Of a stretch of 64,000 bases of DNA, positions 46,810-57,003 are shown in pieces (within the stretch, counting starts at the first letter, position 1; the number at the start of each line of letters is the position of its first letter). Under the pieces are notes generated by a model, which ran no database searches, was not told where the DNA came from, and saw only the letters and a program-made list of their open reading frames with translations. The stretch spans positions 3,534,001-3,598,000 of the forward strand of contig NZ_CP109055.1 of the NCBI RefSeq assembly GCF_035975855.1, given 5' to 3'. The stretch comes from Streptomyces sp. NBC_01304 (lineage in GTDB: Bacteria; Actinomycetota; Actinomycetes; Streptomycetales; Streptomycetaceae). A program made the translations under genes and the position numbers.

Positions 46810-47358
46810 TCAGTGCCTGCGCAGCGGCAGCGGGGCGCCCATCACGGCATAGGGCTTGGGAGCGCTGGGGAAAAGGACCTGCCGGGCCAGGTCCGTGTAG
46901 CCGAGCGAGCGGTACAGGCCGCGGGCCGGGCTCTCGATGTCGATCGCCGAGAGGATCGAGCGGGGATGGACCGCGGCGTCCGTGATCTTGGTGATCAGGG
47001 CGCGGCCGACGCCGCGGTTCTGGTAGCGCGGGTGGACGTGCAGCTCGGTGATCACGAAGGAGTCGTCGAGCCAGCTCTCGTGGCCCTGGCTGCGCAGATA
47101 CGGCTCGACGACCGTGGACCACCAGTGGGCGCGGTCGTTGGGCATGCCGTAGACGAAGCCGACGAGCCGGCCTTCGTCGTTGGTGGCGCCCAGGGCGCGC
47201 GCCTCGGGGTAGCTGATGTGCCGGAGCACGATCTGACGGCGTACGCCGACCTCGTCGTCGCTGAGACCGAAGGCGAGGGCCTGCACGGCCAGCGCCTCGT
47301 CCACGCGCGCGGCGAGGTCGAGGGGTCCGATCGCTACTTCGGCGAGGCGGTCAGTCAT
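46810..47358 (-). CDS. GNAT-family N-acetyltransferase (first)
   Basis: 182 residues. GNAT motif A is [22 protein letters not shown] (about 110-132), with the Q-x-x-G-x-G/A acetyl-CoA loop RNRGVG. Residues near the C-terminus (SLGYTDL) complete the fold. Substrate unknown. It is 76 bp beyond the proS start, on the same strand, so possibly in the same transcription unit. Confidence 0.85.
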   Translation of the reverse strand: MTDRLAEVAIGPLDLAARVDEALAVQALAFGLSDDEVGVRRQIVLRHISYPEARALGATNDEGRLVGFVYGMPNDRAHWWSTVVEPYLRSQGHESWLDDSFVITELHVHPRYQNRGVGRALITKITDAAVHPRSILSAIDIESPARGLYRSLGYTDLARQVLFPSAPKPYAVMGAPLPLRRH

Positions 47359-47430
47359 GTCGCGAACCTTACTTGGCGATCCGCCGGGCGGGGCCAGGGT
47401 CGGACAGGCGGGCCGCAGGGCCGGTCCGGG

Positions 47431-48282
47431 TCAGAACAGCACGCTCATGAACGCGCCGACCTCTTCGAAGCCGACGCGTCGATAGGCCGCCCTGGCCGCG
47501 GTGTTGTAGTCGTTGACGTACAGGCTGACCACCGGGGACACATCCGCGAGCGCATAGCGCAGGACCGCGGCCATGCCGGTCTCGGACAGGCCCCGGCCGC
47601 GGTGTTCGGGGGCGACCCAGACGCCCTGGATCTGGCAGGCGCTGGGGGTCGCGGCGCCGATCTCGGCCTTGAAGACGACCTTGCCGGTCTCGGGGTCGAG
47701 GCGCGCGAACGACCGTCCGGAGCCGACGAGTTCGGCCACCCTGGCCTGGTAGAGCAGGCCGCCGTCGCCCGCGAGCGGGGAGACGCCTACCTCCTCGGTG
47801 AACATGGCGACGCAGGCCGGCATGATCGCGTCCATCTCGTGCTTGCGGATGCGGCGCACGTACGGATCGGGCGTGACGGCTTCGGACGGGCGCGTGGTCA
47901 CCATGAGGGGCTGATGGGCGCGGAGGTCGCGGGGCGGGCCCCAGCTGGGTTCGAGGAGCTTCCACAGCAGGGCGGTGGGCTCGGCGGGGCCCACGATCGA
48001 GGAGCAGCGGCGGCCGGTGCGGCGGGCGCGGTCGGCGAAGGCGCGGACGGCCTCGGGGGTGGCGCAGAGCGGGACGAGGTTGGCGCCCGCGTAGCAGAGG
48101 GAGCGCAGTCGGCCGCCCTGGTACCAGCCCCACATCTCGCCGCCGAGACGCCAGGGGTCGAGGCCCGCGACCTGGACGCGGGAGGTGACGAAGGCGTTGT
48201 TGACCGGCTCGCGCCCGAGAACTTCGAGGGCGGCGTCCAGGTCGGCGGGTTCGAGGACCCTGGTGGTGGTCTGAGTCAACAC
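47431..48282 (-). CDS. GNAT-family N-acetyltransferase with DUF4081 head
   Basis: 283 residues. GTG 48282 is preferred, immediately before TTG 48279; the frame is open to 48324 without a better site. The N-terminal 130 residues match a DUF4081-type domain that precedes a GNAT domain. The GNAT acetyl-CoA loop is PEHRGRGL (near 225) and SLYVNDYNTAARAAYRRVGF closes it. Lies 72 bp upstream of the first GNAT gene. Likely substrate unknown. Confidence 0.83.
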   Translation of the reverse strand: MLTQTTTRVLEPADLDAALEVLGREPVNNAFVTSRVQVAGLDPWRLGGEMWGWYQGGRLRSLCYAGANLVPLCATPEAVRAFADRARRTGRRCSSIVGPAEPTALLWKLLEPSWGPPRDLRAHQPLMVTTRPSEAVTPDPYVRRIRKHEMDAIMPACVAMFTEEVGVSPLAGDGGLLYQARVAELVGSGRSFARLDPETGKVVFKAEIGAATPSACQIQGVWVAPEHRGRGLSETGMAAVLRYALADVSPVVSLYVNDYNTAARAAYRRVGFEEVGAFMSVLF

Positions 48283-48438
48283 GTTCGCGGGGGCCTCACG
48301 GATGCGGGCTACTGATCTCCGCACTGTAACCGAGACGGCCGAGCCCCGTCCTCGCGTACTGCAAGAACAGGGCTCTGGCCTGGCTTTATGTGACTACGTA
48401 CAAGATCTGCGCACCTCGTACGAGAGGGTGCTGCGGCG

Positions 48439-49596
48439 TCAGCCGGCGACCGATACCTGCGGCTCGCCGGACTCGATGCCGTCCTTCTCCATCTGCTCGG
48501 CGATCTTCATCGCCTCGTCGATGAGGGTCTCCACGATCTTCGACTCGGGGACGGTCTTGATGACCTCGCCCTTGACGAAGATCTGGCCCTTGCCGTTGCC
48601 GGAGGCGACGCCGAGGTCGGCCTCGCGGGCCTCTCCCGGGCCGTTCACGACGCAGCCCATGACGGCCACGCGGAGCGGGACCTCCATGCCCTCGAGGCCC
48701 GCGGTGACCTCTTCGGCGAGCTTGTAGACGTCCACCTGGGCGCGGCCGCAGGACGGGCAGGAGACGATCTCCAGGCGGCGCTGCTTGAGGTTCAGGGACT
48801 CCAGGATCTGCATGCCGACCTTGATCTCCTCCACCGGCGGGGCGGAGAGGGAGACGCGGATCGTGTCGCCGATGCCCTCGGCGAGCAGCGCGCCGAAGGC
48901 GACGGCCGACTTGATGGTGCCCTGGAAGGCCGGGCCCGCCTCGGTGACGCCGAGGTGCAGCGGGTAGTCGCACTGGGCGGCGAGCTGACGGTAGGCATTG
49001 ACCATGACGACCGGGTCGTTGTGCTTGACCGAGATCTTGATGTCGCGGAAGCCGTGCTCCTCGAAGAGGGAGGCCTCCCACAGGGCCGACTCGACGAGCG
49101 CCTCGGGGGTCGCCTTGCCGTACTTCTTCAGGAGGCGGGCGTCGAGCGAGCCCGCGTTGACGCCGATGCGGATCGGGGTGCCCGCGTCGCCGGCCGCCTT
49201 GGCAATCTCCTTGACCTTGTCGTCGAACTGCTTGATGTTGCCCGGGTTGACGCGGACCGCGGCGCAGCCGGCGTCGATCGCGGCGAACACGTACTTCGGC
49301 TGGAAGTGGATGTCCGCGATGACCGGGATCTGCGACTTCTTCGCGATCGTGGCGAGCGCGTCGGCGTCGTCCTGGGTCGGGCAGGCGACTCGGACGATCT
49401 GGCAGCCGGAGGCCGTGAGCTCGGCGATCTGCTGCAGCGTGGCACCGATGTCGGACGTACGCGTCGTCGTCATCGACTGCACCGAGACGGGGGCGTCACC
49501 GCCGACCGCCACGGTCCCGACCTGGATCTGCCGCGAGTGACGGCGCTCGGCGAGCTTGGTCGGAACGGACGGCATTCCCAGAGAAATCGCAGTCAT
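48439..49596 (-). CDS. ispG: (E)-4-hydroxy-3-methylbut-2-enyl-diphosphate synthase
   Basis: 385 residues. [12 protein letters not shown] near 60 and the [4Fe-4S] ligands CPSC (near 280) and MGC with a nearby Glu (VNGPGE) are in place. Catalyses the sixth step of the MEP isoprenoid pathway, using electrons from a ferredoxin or flavodoxin. ATG 49596 is preceded by a weak site. The pathway's dxr lies two genes away, so a local isoprenoid cluster is present. Confidence 0.96.
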   Translation of the reverse strand: MTAISLGMPSVPTKLAERRHSRQIQVGTVAVGGDAPVSVQSMTTTRTSDIGATLQQIAELTASGCQIVRVACPTQDDADALATIAKKSQIPVIADIHFQPKYVFAAIDAGCAAVRVNPGNIKQFDDKVKEIAKAAGDAGTPIRIGVNAGSLDARLLKKYGKATPEALVESALWEASLFEEHGFRDIKISVKHNDPVVMVNAYRQLAAQCDYPLHLGVTEAGPAFQGTIKSAVAFGALLAEGIGDTIRVSLSAPPVEEIKVGMQILESLNLKQRRLEIVSCPSCGRAQVDVYKLAEEVTAGLEGMEVPLRVAVMGCVVNGPGEAREADLGVASGNGKGQIFVKGEVIKTVPESKIVETLIDEAMKIAEQMEKDGIESGEPQVSVAG

Positions 49597-49721
49597 CTGC
49601 TGTGCAACCCCAAGGTGTGGATCAGGCGGATCAGGTCCCGTGATCGGCGGGCTCCAGCCTTCGAGATTACGTCACCACCGACGGCCCGAGCACACTGCGT
49701 CCAGAAGTCCACCCAAAGGTG

Positions 49722-49752
49722 GGCGGCCAGACACAAAGAGTGTCCGGCCGCC
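49722..49752 (-). terminator. Hairpin after the rseP-type gene
   Basis: A 13-bp stem with one mismatch (GGCGGCC-GACAC) around a 5-nt loop lies 15 bp after the stop of the M50 protease gene. Confidence 0.8.
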
Positions 49753-49767
49753 ATGAATCCTGGTCAT

Positions 49768-51072
49768 TCAGGAGATTTTCACCGGGTTGACCACGTCCGC
49801 GATGAGGACGAGCACGGTGAAGCAGATGAAGATCCCGGCCACCACATAGGCGACGGGCATCAGCTTCGCGACGTCGAAGGGGCCGGGGTCCGGCCGCTTG
49901 AAGACCCGCGCGAAGGTGCGGCGTACGGACTCCCAGAGCGCTCCCGCGATGTGCCCGCCGTCCAGCGGGAGCAGCGGCAGCATGTTGAACAGGAAGAGGG
50001 AGAGGTTGAACCCGGCGACCAGGAACAGCATCATCGCGATGCGGTTCTCCGGCGGGATGTCGAGCGCGATCACATCGCCGCCGACGCGGGCCGCCCCGAC
50101 CACGCCCATCGGGGAGTCCGGCTTGCGCTCGCCGTCACCGAAGGCCGCGTCCCACAGGTCGGGGATCTCGGACGGCAGCGCGATCATCGCGTGGACGCCG
50201 TCCTCCATCATGTAGCCCATGCGGTCGACGGATTCGCCGAAGGACTGCTTGACGATGCCGGAGGCGGGGGTGAAGCCGAGGAAGCCCGCGTCGACGTACT
50301 TGTCGTTGACGTAGTCGCCCCGGCCGTTGACCGCGTTGACCTTCTTCTCCACCAGCTTGGGGTGCAGGTCGAGGCGCTTGCCGTCGCGCTCGACGGTGAG
50401 CGTGACCTTCTGGTCGGCGTGGCTGCGGATCTGGCTCTGCAGGACCGACCACTTGTCGATCGGCTGTCCGTTGAAGCCGACGATCTTGTCGCCCGCCTTC
50501 AGGCCCGCCAGCGCGCCCGGCGAGGGCTCGTCGCCCTTCTTGCAGTCACGGTTGCCGTCCTTCTGGGCCACGATGCAGTCGGAGACCTTGCTGACGGTGT
50601 TCGTCTGCTGGTTCCAGCCGAACGTCGTCAGCACGCCGAGGAAGATCGCGACCGCCAGGATCAGGTTCATGAAGGGCCCGGCGAACATCACGATGACGCG
50701 CTTCCACGGCTTGCGCGTGTAGAAGAGGCGCTTCTCGTCGCCGGGCTGGAGCTCCTCGAAGGCCGCCGAGCGGGCGTCCTCGATCATGCCTCGCCAGGGC
50801 GAGGTGGAGCGGGCCTCGAGCTTGCCGTCGGGGCCCGGCGGGAACATGCCGATCATGCGGATGTAGCCGCCGAGCGGGATGGCCTTGATGCCGTACTCCG
50901 TGTCGCCCTTCTTGCGCGAGAAGATGGTCGGGCCGAAGCCGACCATGTACTGCGGGACGCGAATCCCGAAGAGCTTCGCCGTCGACAGGTGCCCCAGCTC
51001 GTGCCAGGCGATCGAGAAGAGCAGCCCGATTACGAAGATCACTATGCCGAGGATCGTCATCAAGGTCGTCAT
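49768..51072 (-). CDS. rseP: Site-2 zinc metalloprotease, RseP family (M50)
   Basis: 434 residues. HELGH (24-28) is in the first transmembrane helix, the second zinc motif is [12 protein letters not shown] near residue 370, and one PDZ domain sits between ([17 protein letters not shown], near 190). Four transmembrane helices. RseP/Rip1-type proteases cut transmembrane anti-sigma factors or other membrane proteins. The ATG overlaps the dxr stop (ATGA), the frequent dxr-rseP pairing. Confidence 0.93.
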   Translation of the reverse strand: MTTLMTILGIVIFVIGLLFSIAWHELGHLSTAKLFGIRVPQYMVGFGPTIFSRKKGDTEYGIKAIPLGGYIRMIGMFPPGPDGKLEARSTSPWRGMIEDARSAAFEELQPGDEKRLFYTRKPWKRVIVMFAGPFMNLILAVAIFLGVLTTFGWNQQTNTVSKVSDCIVAQKDGNRDCKKGDEPSPGALAGLKAGDKIVGFNGQPIDKWSVLQSQIRSHADQKVTLTVERDGKRLDLHPKLVEKKVNAVNGRGDYVNDKYVDAGFLGFTPASGIVKQSFGESVDRMGYMMEDGVHAMIALPSEIPDLWDAAFGDGERKPDSPMGVVGAARVGGDVIALDIPPENRIAMMLFLVAGFNLSLFLFNMLPLLPLDGGHIAGALWESVRRTFARVFKRPDPGPFDVAKLMPVAYVVAGIFICFTVLVLIADVVNPVKIS

Positions 51073-52382
51073 GCACGAGCCTCCGCAGTTGCCTCTGTCG
51101 TCGCTGTCGCCTGTGCTGCAAGTCCGGCCAGTTCACGGGCCCGGGCGCGCGCCCAGGTCTCCGCATCGAGGACGTCCGAGAGGGTGAGAGAGGTTCCCGA
51201 ACTCGGTGTGCCGTGCTCGGCCACGACCTCGGTGACGGTCTCCATGATGCCGTTGAAGGGCAGTGAGCCGTTCAGGAAAGCGTCCACGCACTCCTCGTTG
51301 GCGGCATTGAACACCGCCGGGGCCGTGCCCGCGAGCGCACCCACGTGCCGGGCGAGCCCGACCGACGGGAACGCCTCGGTGTCCAGCGGGAAGAACTCCC
51401 AGCTGGACGCCTTGGACCAGTCGAAGGCCGGGGCGGCGCCCGGCACCCGCTCGGGCCAGCCGAGCCCGATGGCGATCGGCCCTCCCATGTCGGGCGGCGT
51501 CGCCTGGGCGAGGGTCGAGCCGTCGGTGAACTCGACCATGGAGTGCACGTACGACTGCGGGTGCACGACGACCTCGATGCGGTCGAAGGGGATGTCGTAG
51601 AGGAGGTGCGCCTCGATGACCTCAAGACCCTTGTTGACCAGCGTCGCGGAGTTGATGGTGATCACCGGGCCCATCGCCCAGGTGGGGTGGGCGAGGGCGT
51701 CCTCGGGGGTCACGTCGGCGAGTTCGGCCTTCGTGCGTCCCCGGAAGGGGCCGCCGGACGCGGTCACCACGAGCTTCTGGACATCGGCGCGCTTGCCGGC
51801 GGCGAGGGCCTGGAAGAGCGCGGCGTGCTCGGAGTCGACCGGGATGATCTGGCCCGGCTGGGCGAGCGCCTTGACCAGGGGGCCGCCGACGATCAGCGAC
51901 TCCTTGTTGGCGAGGGCCAGGGTGCGGCCCGCCTCGAGGGCGGCGAGCGTCGGCGCGAGGCCGATCGAGCCGGTGATGCCGTTGAGCACGGTGTGGCACT
52001 CGCTCGCGGCGACGTCCGTGGCGGCGTCGGGCCCGGCGAGGATCTCGGGCAGCGGCTCCCCCGGTCCGTACTGCGCGGCGAGCGCCTCGCGCAGGGCGGG
52101 CACGACGTCCTTGCGGGCGACGGCGACGGTACGTACCCGCAGCTGCCTGGCCTGCTCGGCGAGCAGTCCGACCCGGCCGCCGGCCGCGGAGAGCGCGGTG
52201 ACGCGGAAGCGGTCGGGGTTGCGCAGGACCAGGTCGATGGCCTGGGTGCCGATCGACCCCGTGGAGCCGAGGATGACGATGTCCCGGGGCCCGGCGGCGT
52301 CCGTGTCGCCGCCGGGGGCTGTGCGCCCGACGGGATCGAAGACGAGGTGCGGGTCGGCGAGGGGGGCTGGACTGTCGCTCAT
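51069..52382 (-). CDS. dxr: 1-deoxy-D-xylulose 5-phosphate reductoisomerase
   Basis: 437 residues, a little longer than usual because of a 25-residue Asp/Pro/Gly-rich N-terminal tail. NADPH motif GSTGSIGTQ (near 38), metal-binding SEHAALFQ (near 200) and the flexible loop TASGGPFRG (near 220) are present. Second enzyme of the MEP pathway. Operon with rseP. Confidence 0.96.
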   Translation of the reverse strand: MSDSPAPLADPHLVFDPVGRTAPGGDTDAAGPRDIVILGSTGSIGTQAIDLVLRNPDRFRVTALSAAGGRVGLLAEQARQLRVRTVAVARKDVVPALREALAAQYGPGEPLPEILAGPDAATDVAASECHTVLNGITGSIGLAPTLAALEAGRTLALANKESLIVGGPLVKALAQPGQIIPVDSEHAALFQALAAGKRADVQKLVVTASGGPFRGRTKAELADVTPEDALAHPTWAMGPVITINSATLVNKGLEVIEAHLLYDIPFDRIEVVVHPQSYVHSMVEFTDGSTLAQATPPDMGGPIAIGLGWPERVPGAAPAFDWSKASSWEFFPLDTEAFPSVGLARHVGALAGTAPAVFNAANEECVDAFLNGSLPFNGIMETVTEVVAEHGTPSSGTSLTLSDVLDAETWARARARELAGLAAQATATTEATAEARA

Positions 52383-52418
52383 GCCCCCATTCTTGCCGCA
52401 CTCGGGCGCCGAATGTGG

Positions 52419-53147
52419 TCACGGGGTGCGTCGGAACTTCTTCCACTGCGCGTCGATCACGTCCTGCGGTACGCCGCCGAAGTCCTTGGTGCTGAGCTGA
52501 TCGGCCCGGAAGGACAGGAGGGTTGAGCCGGAGCGGACGACGGTGAGGTAGTCGTAGAGCTTGATGTCGGCCTCCTTGACGTCCTGCGTGACGATGCGGA
52601 AGGCGTGGGCCTCGTCACCCAAAGCAGGCGCCTTCAGCGTCTCGACCTTCAGGACCTTTGCCTCGACGAGCGTCCGCTCCTCGGTGAAGCCGCCCGCACA
52701 CTCCTCCCCCGCCCTGCCGAGCGCCGTCATGACTACGGCGGCCTCCTCCGCGGTGTAGGAACGCAGGTGGAGATCGGTGTCGATGGCGTCGCCGAGATCG
52801 GCGTACTGGTCGGATACGTCGCGGACGACCTCGGCGACAGGGTCGTGCTGTGTGGCCCCCTCGGTGAGGCTGACGAGCGGCTGGCAGACCTCCGGCTGCG
52901 CGGTGTACATGTCGCTGATCGGCGCGTCGCCGCCACTGGGCTTCGTCACCCCGTACGTGCCGAATTCGCCCTCGAGAACCGCGGCGTGCAGCTGCCTCTC
53001 GGTGAGCGGCTTCGGGCCCGCCTGGGCGGAGGACCCGGAGTTCTGCCGGTCACCGTCGTTCCCGCCACCGCCGCAGGCGGCCGTGGCCATGAGAACGGCC
53101 GCCGCACATGCGGCGGCCGCGATACGTCGTCCCTGCTTACCGGACAT
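52419..53147 (-). CDS. Lipoprotein, unknown function
   Basis: 242 residues from ATG 53147, preceded by AGGGGTGGGG; GTG 53153 is an alternative. The signal reads AAACAAAVLMATAACGGGG with a lipobox Cys at about residue 25. The mature part is acidic, with two Cys near 84 and 143. It lies 36 bp after the dxr start region on the same strand. Streptomyces have many such sensor-like lipoproteins; no family is assigned. Confidence 0.8.
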   Translation of the reverse strand: MSGKQGRRIAAAACAAAVLMATAACGGGGNDGDRQNSGSSAQAGPKPLTERQLHAAVLEGEFGTYGVTKPSGGDAPISDMYTAQPEVCQPLVSLTEGATQHDPVAEVVRDVSDQYADLGDAIDTDLHLRSYTAEEAAVVMTALGRAGEECAGGFTEERTLVEAKVLKVETLKAPALGDEAHAFRIVTQDVKEADIKLYDYLTVVRSGSTLLSFRADQLSTKDFGGVPQDVIDAQWKKFRRTP

Positions 53148-53229
53148 CCCCACCCCTGAGTTCGCGCGCTCGACTGATCGAGCAGTCGCCGATTGTGCAC
53201 CATGCCCAGGGGCGGGGAACGGGCGGTCC

Positions 53230-55179
53230 TCAGCGGATCGGACGATGCACGTTCTCGTTCTTCGCCGGCCCCGGTGTCGCGTCCGCGATCCACGGGCCTT
53301 CGCCGCTCGGGTCGACGATGCCCTGTTCGAGCCAGGTGTACGTGCCGCCGAGGACGCCGTCCACGACCTTGCGGTCCAAGTCGTCGGTGTTGGTCCACAG
53401 GCGGGCGAAGAGCTCGTCGACGCGGATGCGGGACTGGCGGCAGAAGACGTCGGCGAGCTGGTAGGCCTCGCGGCCGTAGTCCTCCGTCGTGCGCAGGAGC
53501 TCCGCCCGTACGCAGGCCGCGCTCATCGCGAAGAGCTCCGCGCCGATGTCCACGATGCGGCCGAGGAAGCCCTGCTTGGTCTCCATGCGGCCCTGCCAGC
53601 GGGACATCGCGTAGAAGGTGGAGCGGGCCAGTTTGCGGGATGCCCGCTCGACGTACCGGAGGTGGGTGGAGAGGTCGCGGTGTCCGGACGGGTGGAAGTC
53701 GGCGTACGTACGCGGGAGTTGGCCGGGACCCGCCACCAGTTTCGGCAGCCAGCGGGCGTAGAAGCCGCCCGCCCGCGCGCCCGCCTTCGCCTTGTCGGAG
53801 AGGGACTTGTCCGGGTCGATCAGGTCGCCCGCCACCTTCAGGTGCGCGTCCACGGCCTCGCGGGCGATGAGGAGGTGCATGATCTCGGTCGAGCCCTCGA
53901 AGATGCGGTTGATGCGCAGGTCGCGCAGGACCTGTTCGGCGGGGACCGCGCGCTCGCCGCGCGCGGCAAGGGATTCCGCCGTCTCGAAGCCTCGGCCGCC
54001 ACGGATCTGGAGCAGCTCGTCGGCCATCAGCCAGGCCATCTCGGAGCCGTACAGCTTGGCGAGGGCCGCCTCGATGCGGATGTCGTTGCGGTCCTCGTCC
54101 GCCATCTGGGAGGAGAGGTCCAGTACGGCCTCCAGCGCGAACGTCGTCGCCGCGATGAAGGAGATCTTGCCGCCCACGGCCTCGTGCTTGGCGACCGGCT
54201 TGCCCCACTGTTCGCGGGCCGCCGACCACTCGCGGGCGATCTTCAGGCACCACTTGCCGGCGCCCACGCACATCGCGGGGAGGGAGAGACGGCCGGTGTT
54301 GAGGGTGGTCAGCGCGATCTTGAGGCCCGCGCCCTCGGGGCCGATGCGGTTCGCCGCCGGGACCCTGACCTGGTGGAAACGGGTCACGCCGTTCTCCAGG
54401 CCGCGCAGGCCCATGAAGGCGTTGCGGTGCTCCACGGTGACGCCCTCGGACGCCGCCTCGACGACGAAGGCCGTGATGCCGCCCTTGTGGCCCTCGGACT
54501 TGGGCACGCGGGCCATGACCACGAGCAGGTCGGCCACGACGCCGTTGGTGGTCCACAGCTTCACGCCGTCGACGACGTACGAGTCCCCGTCGGGCACCGC
54601 CGTCGTCGCGAGCCGCGCCGGGTCCGACCCCACGTCCGGCTCGGTGAGGAGGAACGCCGAGATGTCGGTGCGGGCGAGGCGGGGCAGGAAGGCGTCCTTC
54701 TGCTCCTGGGTGCCGAAGATCTTGAGCGGCTGCGGGACCCCGATCGACTGGTGCGCGGAGAGCAGCGCGCCGATCGAGGGGTTGGCCGAACCGACAAGCG
54801 CCAGCGCCTTGTTGTAGTACACCTGGGTCAGTCCCAGGCCGCCGTACTTCGTGTCGATCTTCATGCCGAGCGCGCCGAGCTCCTTGAGGCCGTTGATGAC
54901 CTCGTCCGGGATCTGCGCCTCGCGCTCGATCCGGGCGCTGTCGATCTTCGTCTCGCAGAAGTCGTGCAGCTTCGCGAGGAACTCCTCGCCGCGCTGGGCG
55001 TCCTCGTCGGGCGGCAGGGGATGCGGGTGGATCAGGTCGAGCCGGAAGCGGCCGAGGAACAGCTCCTTGGCGAAGCTCGGCTTGCGCCAGTCCTGTTCGC
55101 GCGCCGCCTCGGCCACCTGGCGGGCTTCCCGCTCAGTGACCTTGGGCTGGCTCGGCTGGTTCGGGGATGGTGCGGACAT
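53230..55179 (-). CDS. Acyl-CoA dehydrogenase
   Basis: 649 residues from ATG 55179 with GAGGTG upstream; the frame is open to 55329 but without a site. A long N-terminal segment (1-60) precedes the dehydrogenase fold, with FAD-contact segments LLTEPDVGSD and WTTNG, and the conserved IFEGSTEIM block near residue 433. A 200-residue C-terminal extension makes it longer than the 380-residue short forms and suggests a long- or very-long-chain enzyme. Catalyses alpha,beta-desaturation of acyl-CoA. Confidence 0.93.
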   Translation of the reverse strand: MSAPSPNQPSQPKVTEREARQVAEAAREQDWRKPSFAKELFLGRFRLDLIHPHPLPPDEDAQRGEEFLAKLHDFCETKIDSARIEREAQIPDEVINGLKELGALGMKIDTKYGGLGLTQVYYNKALALVGSANPSIGALLSAHQSIGVPQPLKIFGTQEQKDAFLPRLARTDISAFLLTEPDVGSDPARLATTAVPDGDSYVVDGVKLWTTNGVVADLLVVMARVPKSEGHKGGITAFVVEAASEGVTVEHRNAFMGLRGLENGVTRFHQVRVPAANRIGPEGAGLKIALTTLNTGRLSLPAMCVGAGKWCLKIAREWSAAREQWGKPVAKHEAVGGKISFIAATTFALEAVLDLSSQMADEDRNDIRIEAALAKLYGSEMAWLMADELLQIRGGRGFETAESLAARGERAVPAEQVLRDLRINRIFEGSTEIMHLLIAREAVDAHLKVAGDLIDPDKSLSDKAKAGARAGGFYARWLPKLVAGPGQLPRTYADFHPSGHRDLSTHLRYVERASRKLARSTFYAMSRWQGRMETKQGFLGRIVDIGAELFAMSAACVRAELLRTTEDYGREAYQLADVFCRQSRIRVDELFARLWTNTDDLDRKVVDGVLGGTYTWLEQGIVDPSGEGPWIADATPGPAKNENVHRPIR

Positions 55180-55294
55180 GAGGCTCACCTCGCCGCGAGT
55201 CGGGGCGTTACCGGCCGGTGCTACTCGGTCGTATCTACCCGATCTGGCCTCTCCCCACCAGACTGCGCGCGCCGATCGGAGCATCCGCAACGCC

Positions 55295-55331
55295 CAGTGG
55301 CCGGAACCCCGCGACGGGGTTCCGGCCACTG
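55295..55331 (-). terminator. 16-bp perfect hairpin between the aldehyde dehydrogenase and acyl-CoA dehydrogenase genes
   Basis: CAGTGGCCGGAACCCC at 55295-55310 pairs perfectly with 55316-55331 across a 5-nt loop, 37 bp after the aldehyde dehydrogenase stop. A GTGCGTACGCAC palindrome follows at about 55338. Confidence 0.85.
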
Positions 55332-55367
55332 AAGTGGGTGCGTACGCACACGTGGATGCGTACGGGC

Positions 55368-56813
55368 TTACAGGTCCAGGCCGGTGAGGACCATGACGCG
55401 CTCGTACGTGTAGTCGTCCATCGCGAAGCGGACGCCCTCGCGGCCGACGCCGGACTGCTTCACGCCGCCGTACGGCATCTGGTCCGCGCGGTAGGACGGG
55501 ACGTCGCCGACGATCACGCCGCCGACCTCCAGGGCGCGGTGGGCGCGGAAGGCGGTCTGCAGGTTGTGCGTGAACACGCCTGCCTGCAGGCCGTACTTGG
55601 AGTCGTTGACCGCCGCGAACGCCTCGTCCTCGCCGTCGACCTTCTTGACCGTGAGGACCGGTCCGAAGACCTCCTCGCAGGAGATCGTGACATCGGCCGG
55701 TACGTCGCCGAGCACGGTCGGCGCGTAGGTGGCGCCGTCGCGCTTGCCGCCGGTCAGGAGCTGGGCGCCGGCCTTGACGGCCTCGTCGACCCAGGACTCG
55801 ACGCGCTTGGCCGCGTCCTCGCTGACGAGGGGGCCGACGTCAGTCTTGGCGTCCGAGGGGTCGCCGGTGACCTGGGCCTCGACGGCCTTGACGATGCGCG
55901 GCAGGAGCCGGTCGTACACGGACGCGTCCGCGATCACTCGCTGGACCGAGATGCAGGACTGGCCGCCCTGGTAGTTCGAGAAGGTCGCGATGCGGGTCGC
56001 GGCCCAGTCGAGGTCGGCGTCCGAGGAGAAGTCGCCGAGGACGACCGCGGCGCCGTTGCCGCCGAGCTCCAGGGTGAGGTGCTTGCGCGGGACCGAGTCC
56101 ATGATCGCGTAGCCGACCTTGTCGGAGCCCGTGAAGGAGATGACGGGCAGCCGCTCGTCCTGGACCAGGGCCGGCATGTGGTCGTTGGCGACCGGCAGGA
56201 CGGACCAGGACCCGGCCGGGAGCTCGGTCTCGGCCAGCAGCTCGCCGAGGATGAGGCCGCTGAGCGGGGTGGCCGGGGCCGGCTTGAGGATGATCGGGGT
56301 GCCGACCGCGATGGCCGGGGCAATCTTGTGGGCGCACAGGTTCAGCGGGAAGTTGAACGGCGCGATGCCGAGGACGACGCCCTTGGAGAAGCGGCGGGTC
56401 AGCGCGAGCCGGCCCTGGCCGCCCGCGTCGGTGTCGAGGCGCTGGGCCTCGCCGCCGTTGAAGCGGCGGGCCTCCTCGGCGGCGAAGCGGAAGACCGAGA
56501 TGGCGCGGCCGACCTCGCCGCGGGCCCACTTGATCGGCTTGCCGTTCTCGGCGGAGATCAGCTGGGCGATCTCCTCGGTGCGCTCGACCAGGCGCTTGCT
56601 GACGTGGTCGAGGGCGGCGGCGCGTACGTGGGCGGGGGTGGCGGCGAACTCGTCGCGTACGGCGTACGCGGCGGCGACGGCCTCTTCGACCTGGGCGTCG
56701 GTCGGGATGCTCGCCTTGGCGACGAGGCGGCCGTCCCAGGGCGAGGTGACGTCGAGCGTGGTCTCGCCGGTGGCCTGGCGGCCGGCGAGCCAGAAGGCGT
56801 GGGTGTCGGTCAT
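55368..56813 (-). CDS. NAD(P)-dependent aldehyde dehydrogenase
   Basis: 481 residues with catalytic Cys287 (GGQSCIS), the general base Glu249 (LTLELGGN), and the coenzyme motif FTGSDKVG. The ALDH superfamily length is normal. Probably oxidises an aminoaldehyde or semialdehyde, given the nearby gabT and PucR-type regulator; substrate is not determined by the sequence. ATG 56813 follows GGAAGGG. Confidence 0.92.
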   Translation of the reverse strand: MTDTHAFWLAGRQATGETTLDVTSPWDGRLVAKASIPTDAQVEEAVAAAYAVRDEFAATPAHVRAAALDHVSKRLVERTEEIAQLISAENGKPIKWARGEVGRAISVFRFAAEEARRFNGGEAQRLDTDAGGQGRLALTRRFSKGVVLGIAPFNFPLNLCAHKIAPAIAVGTPIILKPAPATPLSGLILGELLAETELPAGSWSVLPVANDHMPALVQDERLPVISFTGSDKVGYAIMDSVPRKHLTLELGGNGAAVVLGDFSSDADLDWAATRIATFSNYQGGQSCISVQRVIADASVYDRLLPRIVKAVEAQVTGDPSDAKTDVGPLVSEDAAKRVESWVDEAVKAGAQLLTGGKRDGATYAPTVLGDVPADVTISCEEVFGPVLTVKKVDGEDEAFAAVNDSKYGLQAGVFTHNLQTAFRAHRALEVGGVIVGDVPSYRADQMPYGGVKQSGVGREGVRFAMDDYTYERVMVLTGLDL

Positions 56814-56948
56814 GGGCCCGGCCCTTCCGCGGTTGGGGTCTGCTTCGGAGGTCTTCCCTCCACCGTAGGGCGGTGGGGCTCGCGGGGCGTTTATCCGGGG
56901 CGGAGTGGTTGGGTGGGTTCGGGTGCCGTTATGGCAGGGGTGTAAACG

Positions 56949-57000
56949 CCGGAAGGGCGGAAGGCGTCGCAGACTTACGGGAAGGGGCGGGTAGGGGAAA
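56949..57000. repeat. Short relative (copy D) of the dispersed repeat
   Basis: The words AAACGCCGG and GGGAAGGGGCGGG appear in the same order as in the other copies at 29974-30095 and 44899-45027. The gap 56814-57003 also contains the upstream region of the aldehyde dehydrogenase gene. Degenerate. Confidence 0.55.
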
Positions 57001-57003
57001 TGA

